From contig CBDCSZ010000008.1 in the NCBI GenBank assembly GCA_965221935.1, forward strand, positions 1-64,000: DNA of 64,000 nt. Reading direction: 5' to 3'. The stretch's first letter is position 1. The number at the start of each line of letters is the position of its first letter. The notes under the pieces are model-generated. The model made no database searches and was not told where the DNA came from. It worked only from the letters and a program-made list of their open reading frames with translations. This document shows, in pieces, positions 56,074 through 63,964 of the stretch. Both the position numbers and the translations under genes were made by a program. The stretch comes from JAPOXR01 sp965221935 (GTDB lineage Bacteria; Pseudomonadota; Alphaproteobacteria; Rhodobacterales; Rhodobacteraceae).

Positions 56074-57510
56074 ATGGCGCTCCAGAGAATTCGGGACCCG
56101 CTCCACAATCTCATTGTTTTTGATACGAAGAAGCAGCTTGACAGGATACTGTGGAATGTCATCTGCAGCCCACCGTTTCAGCGGTTGCGGCGGATCAAGC
56201 AGTTGGGGTTTTCGGAACTGGTCTATCCCGGTGCTTCGCATACAAGGTTCGCCCACAGTCTTGGAGTATATCAAACAGCAAAGGAACTGATTCGTGTCGT
56301 CAGGGAGCGTTCAGATGGCGACCGTATGGAGCAAAGAGAGCACACGGCAATTGCGGCGGCTTTGGTTCATGATGTTGGGCATGGACCTTTCAGCCATGCC
56401 TTCGAGGAAGTGGGCAGGGAACTCGGGCTCAAGTTGGCTCGCCACGAAGAAATGAGCGATCATTTGATTAGGAAAGGGGAAATCGCCGGTATCCTTAAGT
56501 GCTATGGGAGCGGTTTTGCCGATGATGTGGCCGACATGATCAAGAAGGATAGTCAAAAGACAGTTCACAATGCAGTTGTCTCCAGCCAGTTCGATGCTGA
56601 CCGGCTCGACTACATGCGACGAGACCGGTTGATGACAGGAAACAGGCACTCGTCGGTTGACTTTGCCTGGCTGGTGGAAAACCTTGAGGTCGGAGAGGTC
56701 GATGTCGGGGTTGATAATCTTCATGCGGGAAAGGTTCCGACATTCATTATCGGTCCCAAGGCGATCCACACGGCAGAAGCCTACGTCCTTGGCCTATTCC
56801 AGCTCTACCCGACAGTCTACTACCACAAGACGACAAGGGGCGCCGAAAAGATATTCACAGAATTGCTCATTCGCCTGGTCAAGTTGGTTCAGGACGCCAA
56901 GGTGAGAATTGTGGAGCTTCCGGGGAACCATCCGTTGGTCCGATTTGCGAAGAAACCGGATGATGTGGAAACGGTATTGCGACTGGACGACACGGTCATA
57001 TGGGGATCACTTTCCCAGCTTCGCGACTCGAAAGACCCGGTGATCAGTTCCTTCGCCGGTCGGCTGCTGGATCGCAAACTCTTCAAATGCTTGGACATTC
57101 GGACAGCGGTGCACCATGAGATCAACCCTCAGAATGAATCCGATCCTGCGCTTTCTGAGGCGATAGACAAATGCTGCGACAGCGTGCTTTCCGGATTGGA
57201 GGACGTTCGAGAGAAGAGGACAGCGCAGGACGGCATCCCGGCGATCCTGTTGGATAAGGCGAGCCGATCAGCCTACAACACGGAAAATGGATCGCAAGGT
57301 CCGATCGAACGGATCAACGTTAGGACGGATGGTGGCTCCCCGATGGATTTGAGACAGCGATCGGAGGTCGTGGCGAACATTGGCGACTTTAAAGTCACCC
57401 GCGCATATTACGACCCGGATGACTGCGGCACCGAAATGGAAATTCGAAATATTATCGGCAAGGAGGTTAAGGAATGGCAGCAAAACCATACCAGCGCGTC
57501 GCAGCCATAA
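56074..57510 (+). CDS. HD-domain phosphohydrolase (YwfO/SAMHD1-like, COG1078)
   Basis: About 478 residues. The start ATG 56074 gives MALQRIRDPLHNLIVF, the usual N-terminus of COG1078 proteins (the upstream frame is longer but cysteine-rich and unlike the family). The metal site is intact: His in THTRFAHSLGVY (about residue 61), the HD pair in ALVHDVGHGPFSHAFE (about 99-100) and a later Asp in QFDADRLDYMRRD. Bacterial members are (d)NTP phosphohydrolases. The C-terminal 90 residues, with a YYDPDD segment, seem extra. The stop region overlaps the next gene by 37 bases. Confidence 0.85.
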   Translation: MALQRIRDPLHNLIVFDTKKQLDRILWNVICSPPFQRLRRIKQLGFSELVYPGASHTRFAHSLGVYQTAKELIRVVRERSDGDRMEQREHTAIAAALVHDVGHGPFSHAFEEVGRELGLKLARHEEMSDHLIRKGEIAGILKCYGSGFADDVADMIKKDSQKTVHNAVVSSQFDADRLDYMRRDRLMTGNRHSSVDFAWLVENLEVGEVDVGVDNLHAGKVPTFIIGPKAIHTAEAYVLGLFQLYPTVYYHKTTRGAEKIFTELLIRLVKLVQDAKVRIVELPGNHPLVRFAKKPDDVETVLRLDDTVIWGSLSQLRDSKDPVISSFAGRLLDRKLFKCLDIRTAVHHEINPQNESDPALSEAIDKCCDSVLSGLEDVREKRTAQDGIPAILLDKASRSAYNTENGSQGPIERINVRTDGGSPMDLRQRSEVVANIGDFKVTRAYYDPDDCGTEMEIRNIIGKEVKEWQQNHTSASQP

Positions 57511-58018
57511 TTCGCGACGCTGGCGGTGAGGTGGTTGGACGGACCCGCCTACAGAAAACCGCTTATCTTCTCGATGTTGCGGGCTATGGCGACGGCTTTG
57601 AGTTTCGTTACAGGCACTTCGGCCCTTACAGTGACGAGGTTGCCGAGTCAGCCAGGACAGGCGCACTACTGGGCGTATTGACCGAAAAGGTGAAGTCTGC
57701 TTCCTGGGTGGAAATTACTCGGTCTACAAGGTGAGCGCGCCACCGGATAAGCGCTGTCCGAAAGGTCGTCGCGAACTTGCCAGTCGCGCTGCCGCTGCCG
57801 ACGCCATTGCGTTGGAACTGGCCGCTACGGCAGTGTTTCTGCACCGCGAAGGCCACCCCGATCCCTGGCTCGAAACCGGTCGACGTAAGCCGCAGAAGTC
57901 CGCCGAAGGGCGGCTTGAGAAAGCCCGGTCACTGTTAACTGAACTCAGTCAAATAAACGCGAGGAAGCGGCTGCCGGATTTGGCCTTAGACCGGCGAGCA
58001 AAGGGAGCCTCTGGCTAA
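57474..58018 (+). pseudogene. YwgA/SocA-like protein, frameshifted
   Basis: The first frame (57474-57710) reads RVAAIIRDAGGEVVGRTRLQKTAYLLDVAG then FRYRHFGPYSDEVAESA, the LQK-x-x-YL and (H/Y)-x-GPYS signature of YwgA/SocA-type proteins. Near 57705 the frame slips, and GGNYSVYKVSAPPDKRCP continues in the next frame through LASRAAAADAIALELAATAVFL and LLTELSQINARKRLPDLAL to 58018. Joined length is about 180 residues, as expected for YwgA. HD (YwfO) and YwgA genes are neighbours in Bacillus as well, so this is a conserved pair. The frameshift may be real or a sequence error. Confidence 0.7.
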
Positions 58019-58515
58019 GTTTCCGAATCCATGTGCCGGCGGCATGCTGACCGCGCCGTACAGGCCAGGTGTGTATGAACTGCGCAACCGGGCGTCGGGT
58101 GCAGGACTTTCCCACGCTGTCGCTGATTTTGCGGACAGCCGGCGGATGGAGCGGGAATCATGGCATTTTGGCTGGATTTTGCCCTTGCGGGGCGGTCGAC
58201 GGATGCAGACGCGGTGTTCGGCCCCTTTCAATGTGACACAGTTAACTCGAAGCTGTCGCAGCCCCGCATGCCGCGGTGGTGTTCGGTGAAGAGTGACAGG
58301 ATGAGGTATCCTTCCCAGAGTTTGTGAGTGCCCGACACGGGCTGGCGCTCTGAGAGGATGAATCCGGCGAAGCGCGGTGTTGGCGGCGATCTCCGCGACC
58401 GACTATAGCACGACAATAAAGATGGCTGCCCCGCGACAATCAGGATGGCAGTCTCGTTGAGGCGCCGGACTGCGGCAGTTTGCGATGCGCGCCCGCCCCG
58501 GCGACCGCATCGAAC
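58019..58515. other. Intergenic, no gene recognised
   Basis: About 500 bases between the YwgA-like gene (+) and the end of the BMC operon (-), so a convergent region. No recognisable gene, tRNA or repeat. It may hold terminators for both sides; no strong hairpin with a T-run was found. Confidence 0.5.
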
Positions 58516-58923
58516 TCAATAACTGATGCGGCCCTGTTCGTCGTGCACGATTGCGTCGACTTCAATCTCAACCATCATTCCAGGCGTTGTTAAGCCGGCT
58601 TCGACCGCTGCCGTGACCGGGCGCACATCCCTGAAAATTTCGCCATGCGCCCGGGTGAACGCCGCCGCATCCCGCATGCTGGTCAGGAATGCGCGCGTGC
58701 GCACAACATGTTTGAGCTCGGCCCCGACATCCTGCAGCGCTTTTTCAATGCGCTGGAACGCGTAGGCGGTCTGGGCGTAAGTGTCGCCGGGCGCATGCAG
58801 CCGTCCGGAAGGCTCAATGGCCGTTGTTCCGGCGACGAAAACAAACGGACCGACCCGCTTGGCGCGCGAATAAGAACCGATCTCTTCGAACCGGCCGCCG
58901 CCGCTGGCGTAACGAACCGTCAT
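58516..58923 (-). CDS. RidA family protein (BMC-associated)
   Basis: A 135-residue RidA/YjgF-type protein. RidA hydrolyses reactive enamine/imine intermediates to keto compounds and ammonia. Family marks: YSRAKRVGPFVFVAGTTAI near residue 18, AYAFQRIEKALQDVGAELKHVVRTRAFLT in the middle with the conserved substrate-binding arginine, and RPVTAAVEAGLTTPGMMVEIEVDAI at the end (Glu of the active site). It starts four bases inside the stop of the dehydrogenase upstream (ATGA) and is the last gene of the visible BMC operon. Confidence 0.9.
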   Translation of the reverse strand: MTVRYASGGGRFEEIGSYSRAKRVGPFVFVAGTTAIEPSGRLHAPGDTYAQTAYAFQRIEKALQDVGAELKHVVRTRAFLTSMRDAAAFTRAHGEIFRDVRPVTAAVEAGLTTPGMMVEIEVDAIVHDEQGRISY

Positions 58924-60108
58924 CCGGCGAGCCGGCTGCGGACCGCTTCCGCCGCGTTTACGAGAGCGTCCCGCTCGGCCTCGGAAATCGGTGCCTCGTC
59001 GACTTCGATCAAACCCTGCGGCCCAAGACGGCAGGGCACGCCAATGGCCACTCCCGAAATGCCGAATTCGCCCTCAAGAGCGACTGTCGCCGGAACGGAG
59101 CCGGCGAGCGCCCCGCGCATATGTTCAAGCATCTCCATCGCCGCGTGGGCGGGGCGCAATCGAGGCGGAAGCGGTTTTCCTGAGACCGACAACCGCGGCC
59201 CCGGCGGCAACCGTGCGGTCCACACTGTCGGCGATCGATTGCTCGGTGAGACGCCGGCCGAGCGGCCTGCCGCGGATCCGCGCCAGCGAAATCAGGGGAA
59301 CCATTTCCGCGCCGTGGCTGCCGATGACCATGGCCTCCACATCGGAAATCCCGACCCCCGCAGCGGCCGCCAGCGACTGCCTGAATCGCGCCGAATCCAG
59401 TGTTCCCGCCATGCCGAGAACCCGCTCGCGCGGAAACTGCGCCGCCGCCAGCATCTCCGCCGTCATCTCATCCAGCGGGTTGGAAACGACGATCACGACC
59501 GCATCGGGGGCGGCGGAACGTATGGTTTCGGCGAGCGAACGGATCACCCGCCGATTGATGGACAGAAGTTCAGAACGGTCCATGCCGGGCGCCCTCGGCC
59601 GGCCGGCGGTGACCGCGACCACGTCGGCATTCGCTGCGAGTTCACCATCGGTGCCGCCTTCGGCATGGCTGTCTGTGCGGGACACGCCGCTGGAATGGTT
59701 CATGTCGAGGGCAAGCGATTCCGCCAGCCCCGGAACCAGATCAATCAATGCGACCTGTTCAGCGGCATTGCGGTCGAACACCAGCTGGGCCAGCGCCGCG
59801 CCGACACCGCCGACGCCGACAATTGCGACTTTCTGGAACGTCACCGGACTGCGCCCGGCTGCGGGTGATGCCGCCATCCATTTGGGGTTTCTTCGGTACA
59901 GTCCGCGGAACAGGGCCGCGGGCCCGTCGCTGGCCGGCGCGGCGGGCACATCAAGCGGTCCAAGGCGCAACTCGATGCCAAGCCGCGCCGCCGAGTCGCG
60001 CGCCTGTTCGGTGACGATGCTGCCAGGCAGGACTTCAAGAAAACGCCGGCCGCGGCGGCTGGCACGGTCGACATGTTCGGAGCCGATGACCCTTCGCGCG
60101 CCCGCCAT
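58920..60108 (-). pseudogene. Malate/lactate dehydrogenase-like protein with N-terminal extension, one-base frameshift
   Basis: Residues 1-90 are an extension with no place in ordinary LDH/MDH (VTEQARDSAARLGIEL, then a proline/alanine-rich linker). The catalytic body starts at about 91 with VAIVGVGGVGAALAQLV, VALIDLV, then VAVTAGRPRAPGMDRSELL, VVIVVSNPLDEM and the active-site histidine in VIGSHGAEMVPL. At about 59150 four C residues stand where three would keep the frame (ATTGCGCCC). The last third (AHAAMEMLEHMRGALAG, EGEFGISGVAIGVPCRLG) is in the next frame, to 58920. The protein would reoxidise NADH in the compartment by reducing pyruvate or a relative. A sequencing error in the C run is quite possible. 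Confidence 0.82.
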
Positions 60109-60734
60109 CAGCCTGTCCGTCCGTCCATTCCCTCGATTGCCGCGGCGGCGGCTTCCATGGCAGTCTCAACCGCCGCTTCGGCGCCGGCGAAAAACAGCCT
60201 CCCGTAGCGGCCGACCGTTCTCACTTCGACGATGTCTATTTCCGCGCCCTTTTCCGCCTCATTCGCCGCCAGCGCAACATTGGCGGCCGGCGCCGACTCG
60301 ACGATTCCCAGGCTTTGCCCCGGCACCACGAGGGATCCCTTCGCCCATTTGTTCAGCAGCTGCGCCTGGTATGGCTCGACCGAGGTGATGATCTGCGTCG
60401 ATTCGACACGCGGCTTGAGGCGGTCCGACATGGCGAGGCCAAGCCTGTCAAGAATGGCATCGCGCGCTGCCGTCACCTCGGCATGGCTCGGCGAGCGCAG
60501 GATGAAGAATCCAAACTCCCGTTCCACGATCTGGCTTGTCGCTTCGACACGGCTGGCCTTCAGCGCGGCGTCAATAATGCTGAAAACCGCGTTCCCGGGC
60601 GAAAACTCGCCGACCAAGACCGCATCGCCGGCCAGCGGCACCGACCCCTGAACGGTGGCTCCGGTGTAGGCGGCGAATTTGGGCTGCAGCCTGTCGATCT
60701 GCACCAATGCGCGGATTGTCGCGGTCGTGCCCAA
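60108..60734 (-). CDS. BMC-T shell protein (tandem BMC domains)
   Basis: About 208 residues with two BMC domains in tandem. The first covers about residues 8-95 (DRLQPKFAAYTGATVQGSVP, IIDAALKASRV, QIVEREFGFFIL). The second covers about 108-200 (STQIITSVEPYQAQLLNKWAKGSLVVPG, VALAANEAEKGAEIDIVEV, VGRYGRLFFAG). Such trimers make pseudohexameric tiles with larger pores. The preferred start is TTG 60734, two bases after the aldehyde dehydrogenase stop; the ATG at 60773 would overlap that gene and add an arginine-rich tail. The stop overlaps the dehydrogenase start (TGATG type). No Fe-S cysteine is seen, unlike PduT. Confidence 0.85.
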   Translation of the reverse strand: MGTTATIRALVQIDRLQPKFAAYTGATVQGSVPLAGDAVLVGEFSPGNAVFSIIDAALKASRVEATSQIVEREFGFFILRSPSHAEVTAARDAILDRLGLAMSDRLKPRVESTQIITSVEPYQAQLLNKWAKGSLVVPGQSLGIVESAPAANVALAANEAEKGAEIDIVEVRTVGRYGRLFFAGAEAAVETAMEAAAAAIEGMDGRTG

Positions 60735-60736
60735 TG

Positions 60737-62119
60737 TCAGCCGGTCCCGTAGACGTCGTAGATGTCGCGCCACGGCCGCGACTCATATGCCACGCGCTTG
60801 ATGTTGATCAGGTGAAGCGCAGTGACATTGTCGCTGACGATGGATCCCGAAACCGTGCCGGTGCCGAGCATGAAACTCGGTTCGAGGGCTGTCGAAAACC
60901 CCATTCCGCCCATGATCGCCGGGGTGTTGACGAGCACGCGGCCGGTCGGAAGCCGGCTGAATTCGCTCACCACTTCCGGATCGTCGCAGTGGATCACGCT
61001 GGTGTGCCCCCAGCCGCCGTAACGGACCACCGCATCCGATGCGGTGAGACCTGCCGCCGGGTCAGCGGCTTCGGTCCAGGTGAGAACAGGGTTGAGCTTT
61101 TCCGCCGACAGCTGAACGCCGTGCCCGACTTGGTCGGTTTCGGCAATCAGCACACGGGTTGTGGAGCGCACATCGAACCCGGCAAGCGCTGCCAGGCGCT
61201 GCGCCGACTGTCCGACATTCTCGGTGACAAAGCCGCCATTGCGGTCAAACAGCACACGCGTCAGCCGTTCCGCTTCCTGGCGGGTGCAGAAATACGCGCC
61301 CCGCAGCGACATTTCCTGCCGCAGCTGCCGGGCGACGGGCCGGTCGGCGACCACCGTCTGTTCCGCGACACAGGCGGTGCCGTAGTCAAAACTTTTCGAA
61401 ACCAGGATCTGTTCGGCGACCTCTCCAATGCGGTCGGCGACAGACCGGTGCACATAGACCGGCACGTTGCCGGGACCGACAGCCAAAGACGGTTTGCCGG
61501 CGGAATAGGCGGCGCGCACCATCACACTGCTGCCCGTGGCAAGCACCAGCGACGTGCGCCGGTGGCGCATCAGCTCAACGGTTCCCTGCAGTGTGACTTC
61601 ATCAAGACATTGGATAAGGTTCGGCGGCGCCCCGGCCTGCTCGGCGGCCTTGGCCAGCACTTCGACCGTGGCCTGGCCGCATTTCACGCCGCGCGGATGC
61701 GGGGCAAAGACCACAGCATTGCCGGCCTTCACCGCCGAGAGCGCCTTGTAGATGATAGTGGATGTCGGATTGGTGACCGGGATGAGAGCCGCGATGACGC
61801 CCATCGGTTCTCCGATCGCGGCAATTCGGGACGTCTCGTCGCGCCACAGGACGCCCAGAGTTTTCACTCCGCGCAGCCATTCGCCGACGGCAAGAGCGTT
61901 GAACAGATTTTTGATCCGCTTGTCAGGCGCGTTGCCATGACCAGTCTCGTCAACCGCCATCTGTCCCAGCCGCTCGGCTTCAATTTCGACCGACCGTGAC
62001 ATGGTCTCGACCATCTGGTCGATGGTCGCCGCGTTGGCGCCGCGGAAGGAAAGATAAGCGTCCCAGGCGCGTTCAGCTGTGCGTCTGGCGGAAGCGATTG
62101 AGCGCAGGTCAGGATCCAT
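60737..62119 (-). CDS. CoA-acylating aldehyde dehydrogenase (EutE/PduP-like)
   Basis: A 460-residue enzyme converting an aldehyde, CoA and NAD+ to acyl-CoA and NADH, the core enzyme of metabolosomes. The signature is IPVTNPTSTIIYKALSAVKAGN (about residues 113-134), the catalytic cysteine is C250 in SFDYGTACVAEQ, and the C-terminal GFSTALEPSFMLGTGTVSG with NVTALHLINIKRVAYE matches EutE/PduP. The N-terminus (MDPDLRSIASARRTAERAWD) is helical, but no clear separate encapsulation peptide is seen. ATG 62119 overlaps the upstream stop (TGATG); GTG 62122 is an alternative. Confidence 0.93.
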   Translation of the reverse strand: MDPDLRSIASARRTAERAWDAYLSFRGANAATIDQMVETMSRSVEIEAERLGQMAVDETGHGNAPDKRIKNLFNALAVGEWLRGVKTLGVLWRDETSRIAAIGEPMGVIAALIPVTNPTSTIIYKALSAVKAGNAVVFAPHPRGVKCGQATVEVLAKAAEQAGAPPNLIQCLDEVTLQGTVELMRHRRTSLVLATGSSVMVRAAYSAGKPSLAVGPGNVPVYVHRSVADRIGEVAEQILVSKSFDYGTACVAEQTVVADRPVARQLRQEMSLRGAYFCTRQEAERLTRVLFDRNGGFVTENVGQSAQRLAALAGFDVRSTTRVLIAETDQVGHGVQLSAEKLNPVLTWTEAADPAAGLTASDAVVRYGGWGHTSVIHCDDPEVVSEFSRLPTGRVLVNTPAIMGGMGFSTALEPSFMLGTGTVSGSIVSDNVTALHLINIKRVAYESRPWRDIYDVYGTG

Positions 62120-63309
62120 CACAAACCTTCTCTGGCGATCGCATCAATCGCCCTGCGCGCGTCTTCCAGCGCGCGGGAAGCGATTCCGATCGACTGCAGT
62201 CTGCGACCGGTTGCGGTCAGACCGCCGCCGAGGGCCGCAATCGCGAGATCGGCCATGGCCCGGCTGGCAGGCGTCTCGACACAAGCGGTTTCCGCTGCCG
62301 ACACCAGCGGCATCAGCGACCCGGCCACGGCGCAGCGGGCGAGCGTGTCGGCGTCCGCCGCTCCAGGCGCCTGGCGGGAGAAATCGCCCGCTTCGGCGCC
62401 CGCATGGATGTCGAGCCAGGTATCGTCTTCGGGCAATTCGTGGATGCCCCATCGGGCCGCGACCGCGCGCCGTTCGGCGCACAGCGCCGACGCCAGACGC
62501 AAATGGCGATCGCCGAACAAGGCGCGGAACGTGGCGCGTTCCGCGAGGGCGACTCCGCCGGGCGGGATCGGCGCGGCGCCCGATGGAACCGCGGGGCCGC
62601 CGAGCAGCAGCGCCGGAAGCTCGACTGCGGAACTCGCGTCCGAAAAGCTGCTCTGAACGGTGTTGGCGACCGGAAGGGCGTCAGGGACGAAACGCATAAA
62701 TCCCCGGACAGCATCGTCACGCCGGCTCGGCAGCGAAGCGATGGCGCCGGGGGCTGAACGGGTCAGCCACAGCGCCGGACCCTCTTGCCGGATCCAGTAG
62801 GAAAGGCTCTGCGCTTCCAGAATCGTGATGTCCGACGCACATCCTCCGGCGCGCACCGTCCACGCGGTCTCAAGTGCCCCGAAGCTGCGTCCCGGAACAA
62901 CGGCGACAGTCTGGCCCGCCTGCAGTTTCTGGCCGAGCGCATATGCGGCGGCGCGCTGCCGGAGGATCGGCCCGGCGAGAATGACAAGGTCAGCGCCAGC
63001 GGCAGCCGCCTCGAGATCGCTGGTCAGCTCGATCGACGGCCCGGAAGCGCGCTCAGTCTGAAATGTGCCCACCGGTCCGGCGCCGCGAAGCGTGATGCCG
63101 CCTGCGGAGCGGATCGATTCCAGTTCTCCGCCGTACGGCGAGTACAGCGTGACCGCGCTGCCCTCAGCGAGACAGAGACAGGCGAGCAGCCGCCCCTCCG
63201 GCGTGGCCCCGACGACGGCCACCCGGTCAAACATCAGAGGATCGGGTGCGACCGCTTCGTCGCTGGCTTCGAGCCGGTCAGCGAATGCCCGGAAATCGTC
63301 CGTGCTCAT
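62119..63309 (-). CDS. Octopine/opine dehydrogenase-like protein with putative encapsulation helix
   Basis: A 396-residue NAD(P)-dependent enzyme. Residues 1-28 (MSTDDFRAFADRLEASDEAV then a Pro/Ala linker) form an amphipathic helix ahead of the fold, like a BMC encapsulation peptide. The Rossmann domain begins VAVVGATPEGRLLACLCLAEG and includes AAAAGADLVILAGP. The next stretch, VAVVPGRSFGALETAW followed by DITILEAQSLSYWIRQEGPA, is the pattern of octopine/nopaline dehydrogenases. The C-terminal helical domain has SDASSAVELPALLLGG and a DDTWLDIHAGAEAGD segment. Opine dehydrogenases join or split an amino acid and a 2-oxo acid through an imine. The substrate here is unknown. A ketopantoate-reductase-like enzyme is a weaker alternative. 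Confidence 0.7.
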   Translation of the reverse strand: MSTDDFRAFADRLEASDEAVAPDPLMFDRVAVVGATPEGRLLACLCLAEGSAVTLYSPYGGELESIRSAGGITLRGAGPVGTFQTERASGPSIELTSDLEAAAAGADLVILAGPILRQRAAAYALGQKLQAGQTVAVVPGRSFGALETAWTVRAGGCASDITILEAQSLSYWIRQEGPALWLTRSAPGAIASLPSRRDDAVRGFMRFVPDALPVANTVQSSFSDASSAVELPALLLGGPAVPSGAAPIPPGGVALAERATFRALFGDRHLRLASALCAERRAVAARWGIHELPEDDTWLDIHAGAEAGDFSRQAPGAADADTLARCAVAGSLMPLVSAAETACVETPASRAMADLAIAALGGGLTATGRRLQSIGIASRALEDARRAIDAIAREGL

Positions 63310-63353
63310 CTGCGGCAGCCTGTCCGGTCAGCAAGCGCAGCGGGACTTGCCGT

Positions 63354-63650
63354 TCAGCCCAGCTCTTTGAGAATCTCGCTCAGATCATCGTGCGGACGCG
63401 GGATCACATGCACTGCAACCACCTCTCCGACTTTGTCAGCGGCGACGCCGCCGGCGTCGGTTGCCGCCTTGACTGCTCCGACTTCGCCTGCGACAATCGT
63501 TGCCACCAGTCCGCCGCCGGACTTGCTCTGGCCGAGCACACGGACATTCGCCGCCTTCACCATGGCATCGGCGGCCTCAATCGCCGCCACCAGACCGCGG
63601 GTTTCAATCATACCCAATGCCTGGTTGAGGTGCCCGGTTTTCTGGTTCAT
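63354..63650 (-). CDS. BMC-H shell protein
   Basis: A 98-residue single BMC domain forming the hexameric tile of the shell. LGMIETRGLVAAIEAADAMVKAANV, then KSGGGLVATIVAGEVGAVKAATDAG and the terminal VAVHVIPRPHDDLSEIL are all standard. The pore loop reads KSGGG (about residues 43-47). Its start overlaps the BMC-P stop by four bases. It precedes the opine-dehydrogenase-like gene by about 45 bases. Confidence 0.96.
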   Translation of the reverse strand: MNQKTGHLNQALGMIETRGLVAAIEAADAMVKAANVRVLGQSKSGGGLVATIVAGEVGAVKAATDAGGVAADKVGEVVAVHVIPRPHDDLSEILKELG

Positions 63651-63964
63651 TTCCGATCTCCTTTGCCGGTTGTTTTCGGTTTTGGTTGCACCGCCGCATC
63701 AGTGGCGGCGATTTCGTCTATGAACGCGACCGCAGCCGCGTCAGTGGGAATCCCGGATGATGCCGCAGGCACCCTTGCCGCCGAGCCGAACGCCACCAGC
63801 ACCGTGTCGCCGGGTCCGGCGCCGCAGGCATCCACCATGACCACTGAACTCTCAAGCACAGCGCCGGAACGGTCAATAATGTCAGCCAGCAGCATCTTCT
63901 GGCCGGACAGGCCTTCGGCCTTCACCGTTGCCGTGACCCTGCCGACGATGCGGGCGATGCGCAT
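63647..63964 (-). CDS. BMC-P pentameric vertex protein (EutN/CcmL family)
   Basis: A 105-residue EutN/CcmL/CsoS4 protein closing the vertices of the shell. It reads MRIARIVGRVTATVKAEGLSGQKMLLADI, VVMVDACGAGPGDTVLVAFGSAARV (the conserved A/G-x-G-D-x-V loop) and ends with a charged extension (PKPKTTGKGDRK) beyond the usual 85-95 residues. Its ATG overlaps the stop of the gene upstream (TGATG). Confidence 0.94.
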   Translation of the reverse strand: MRIARIVGRVTATVKAEGLSGQKMLLADIIDRSGAVLESSVVMVDACGAGPGDTVLVAFGSAARVPAASSGIPTDAAAVAFIDEIAATDAAVQPKPKTTGKGDRK

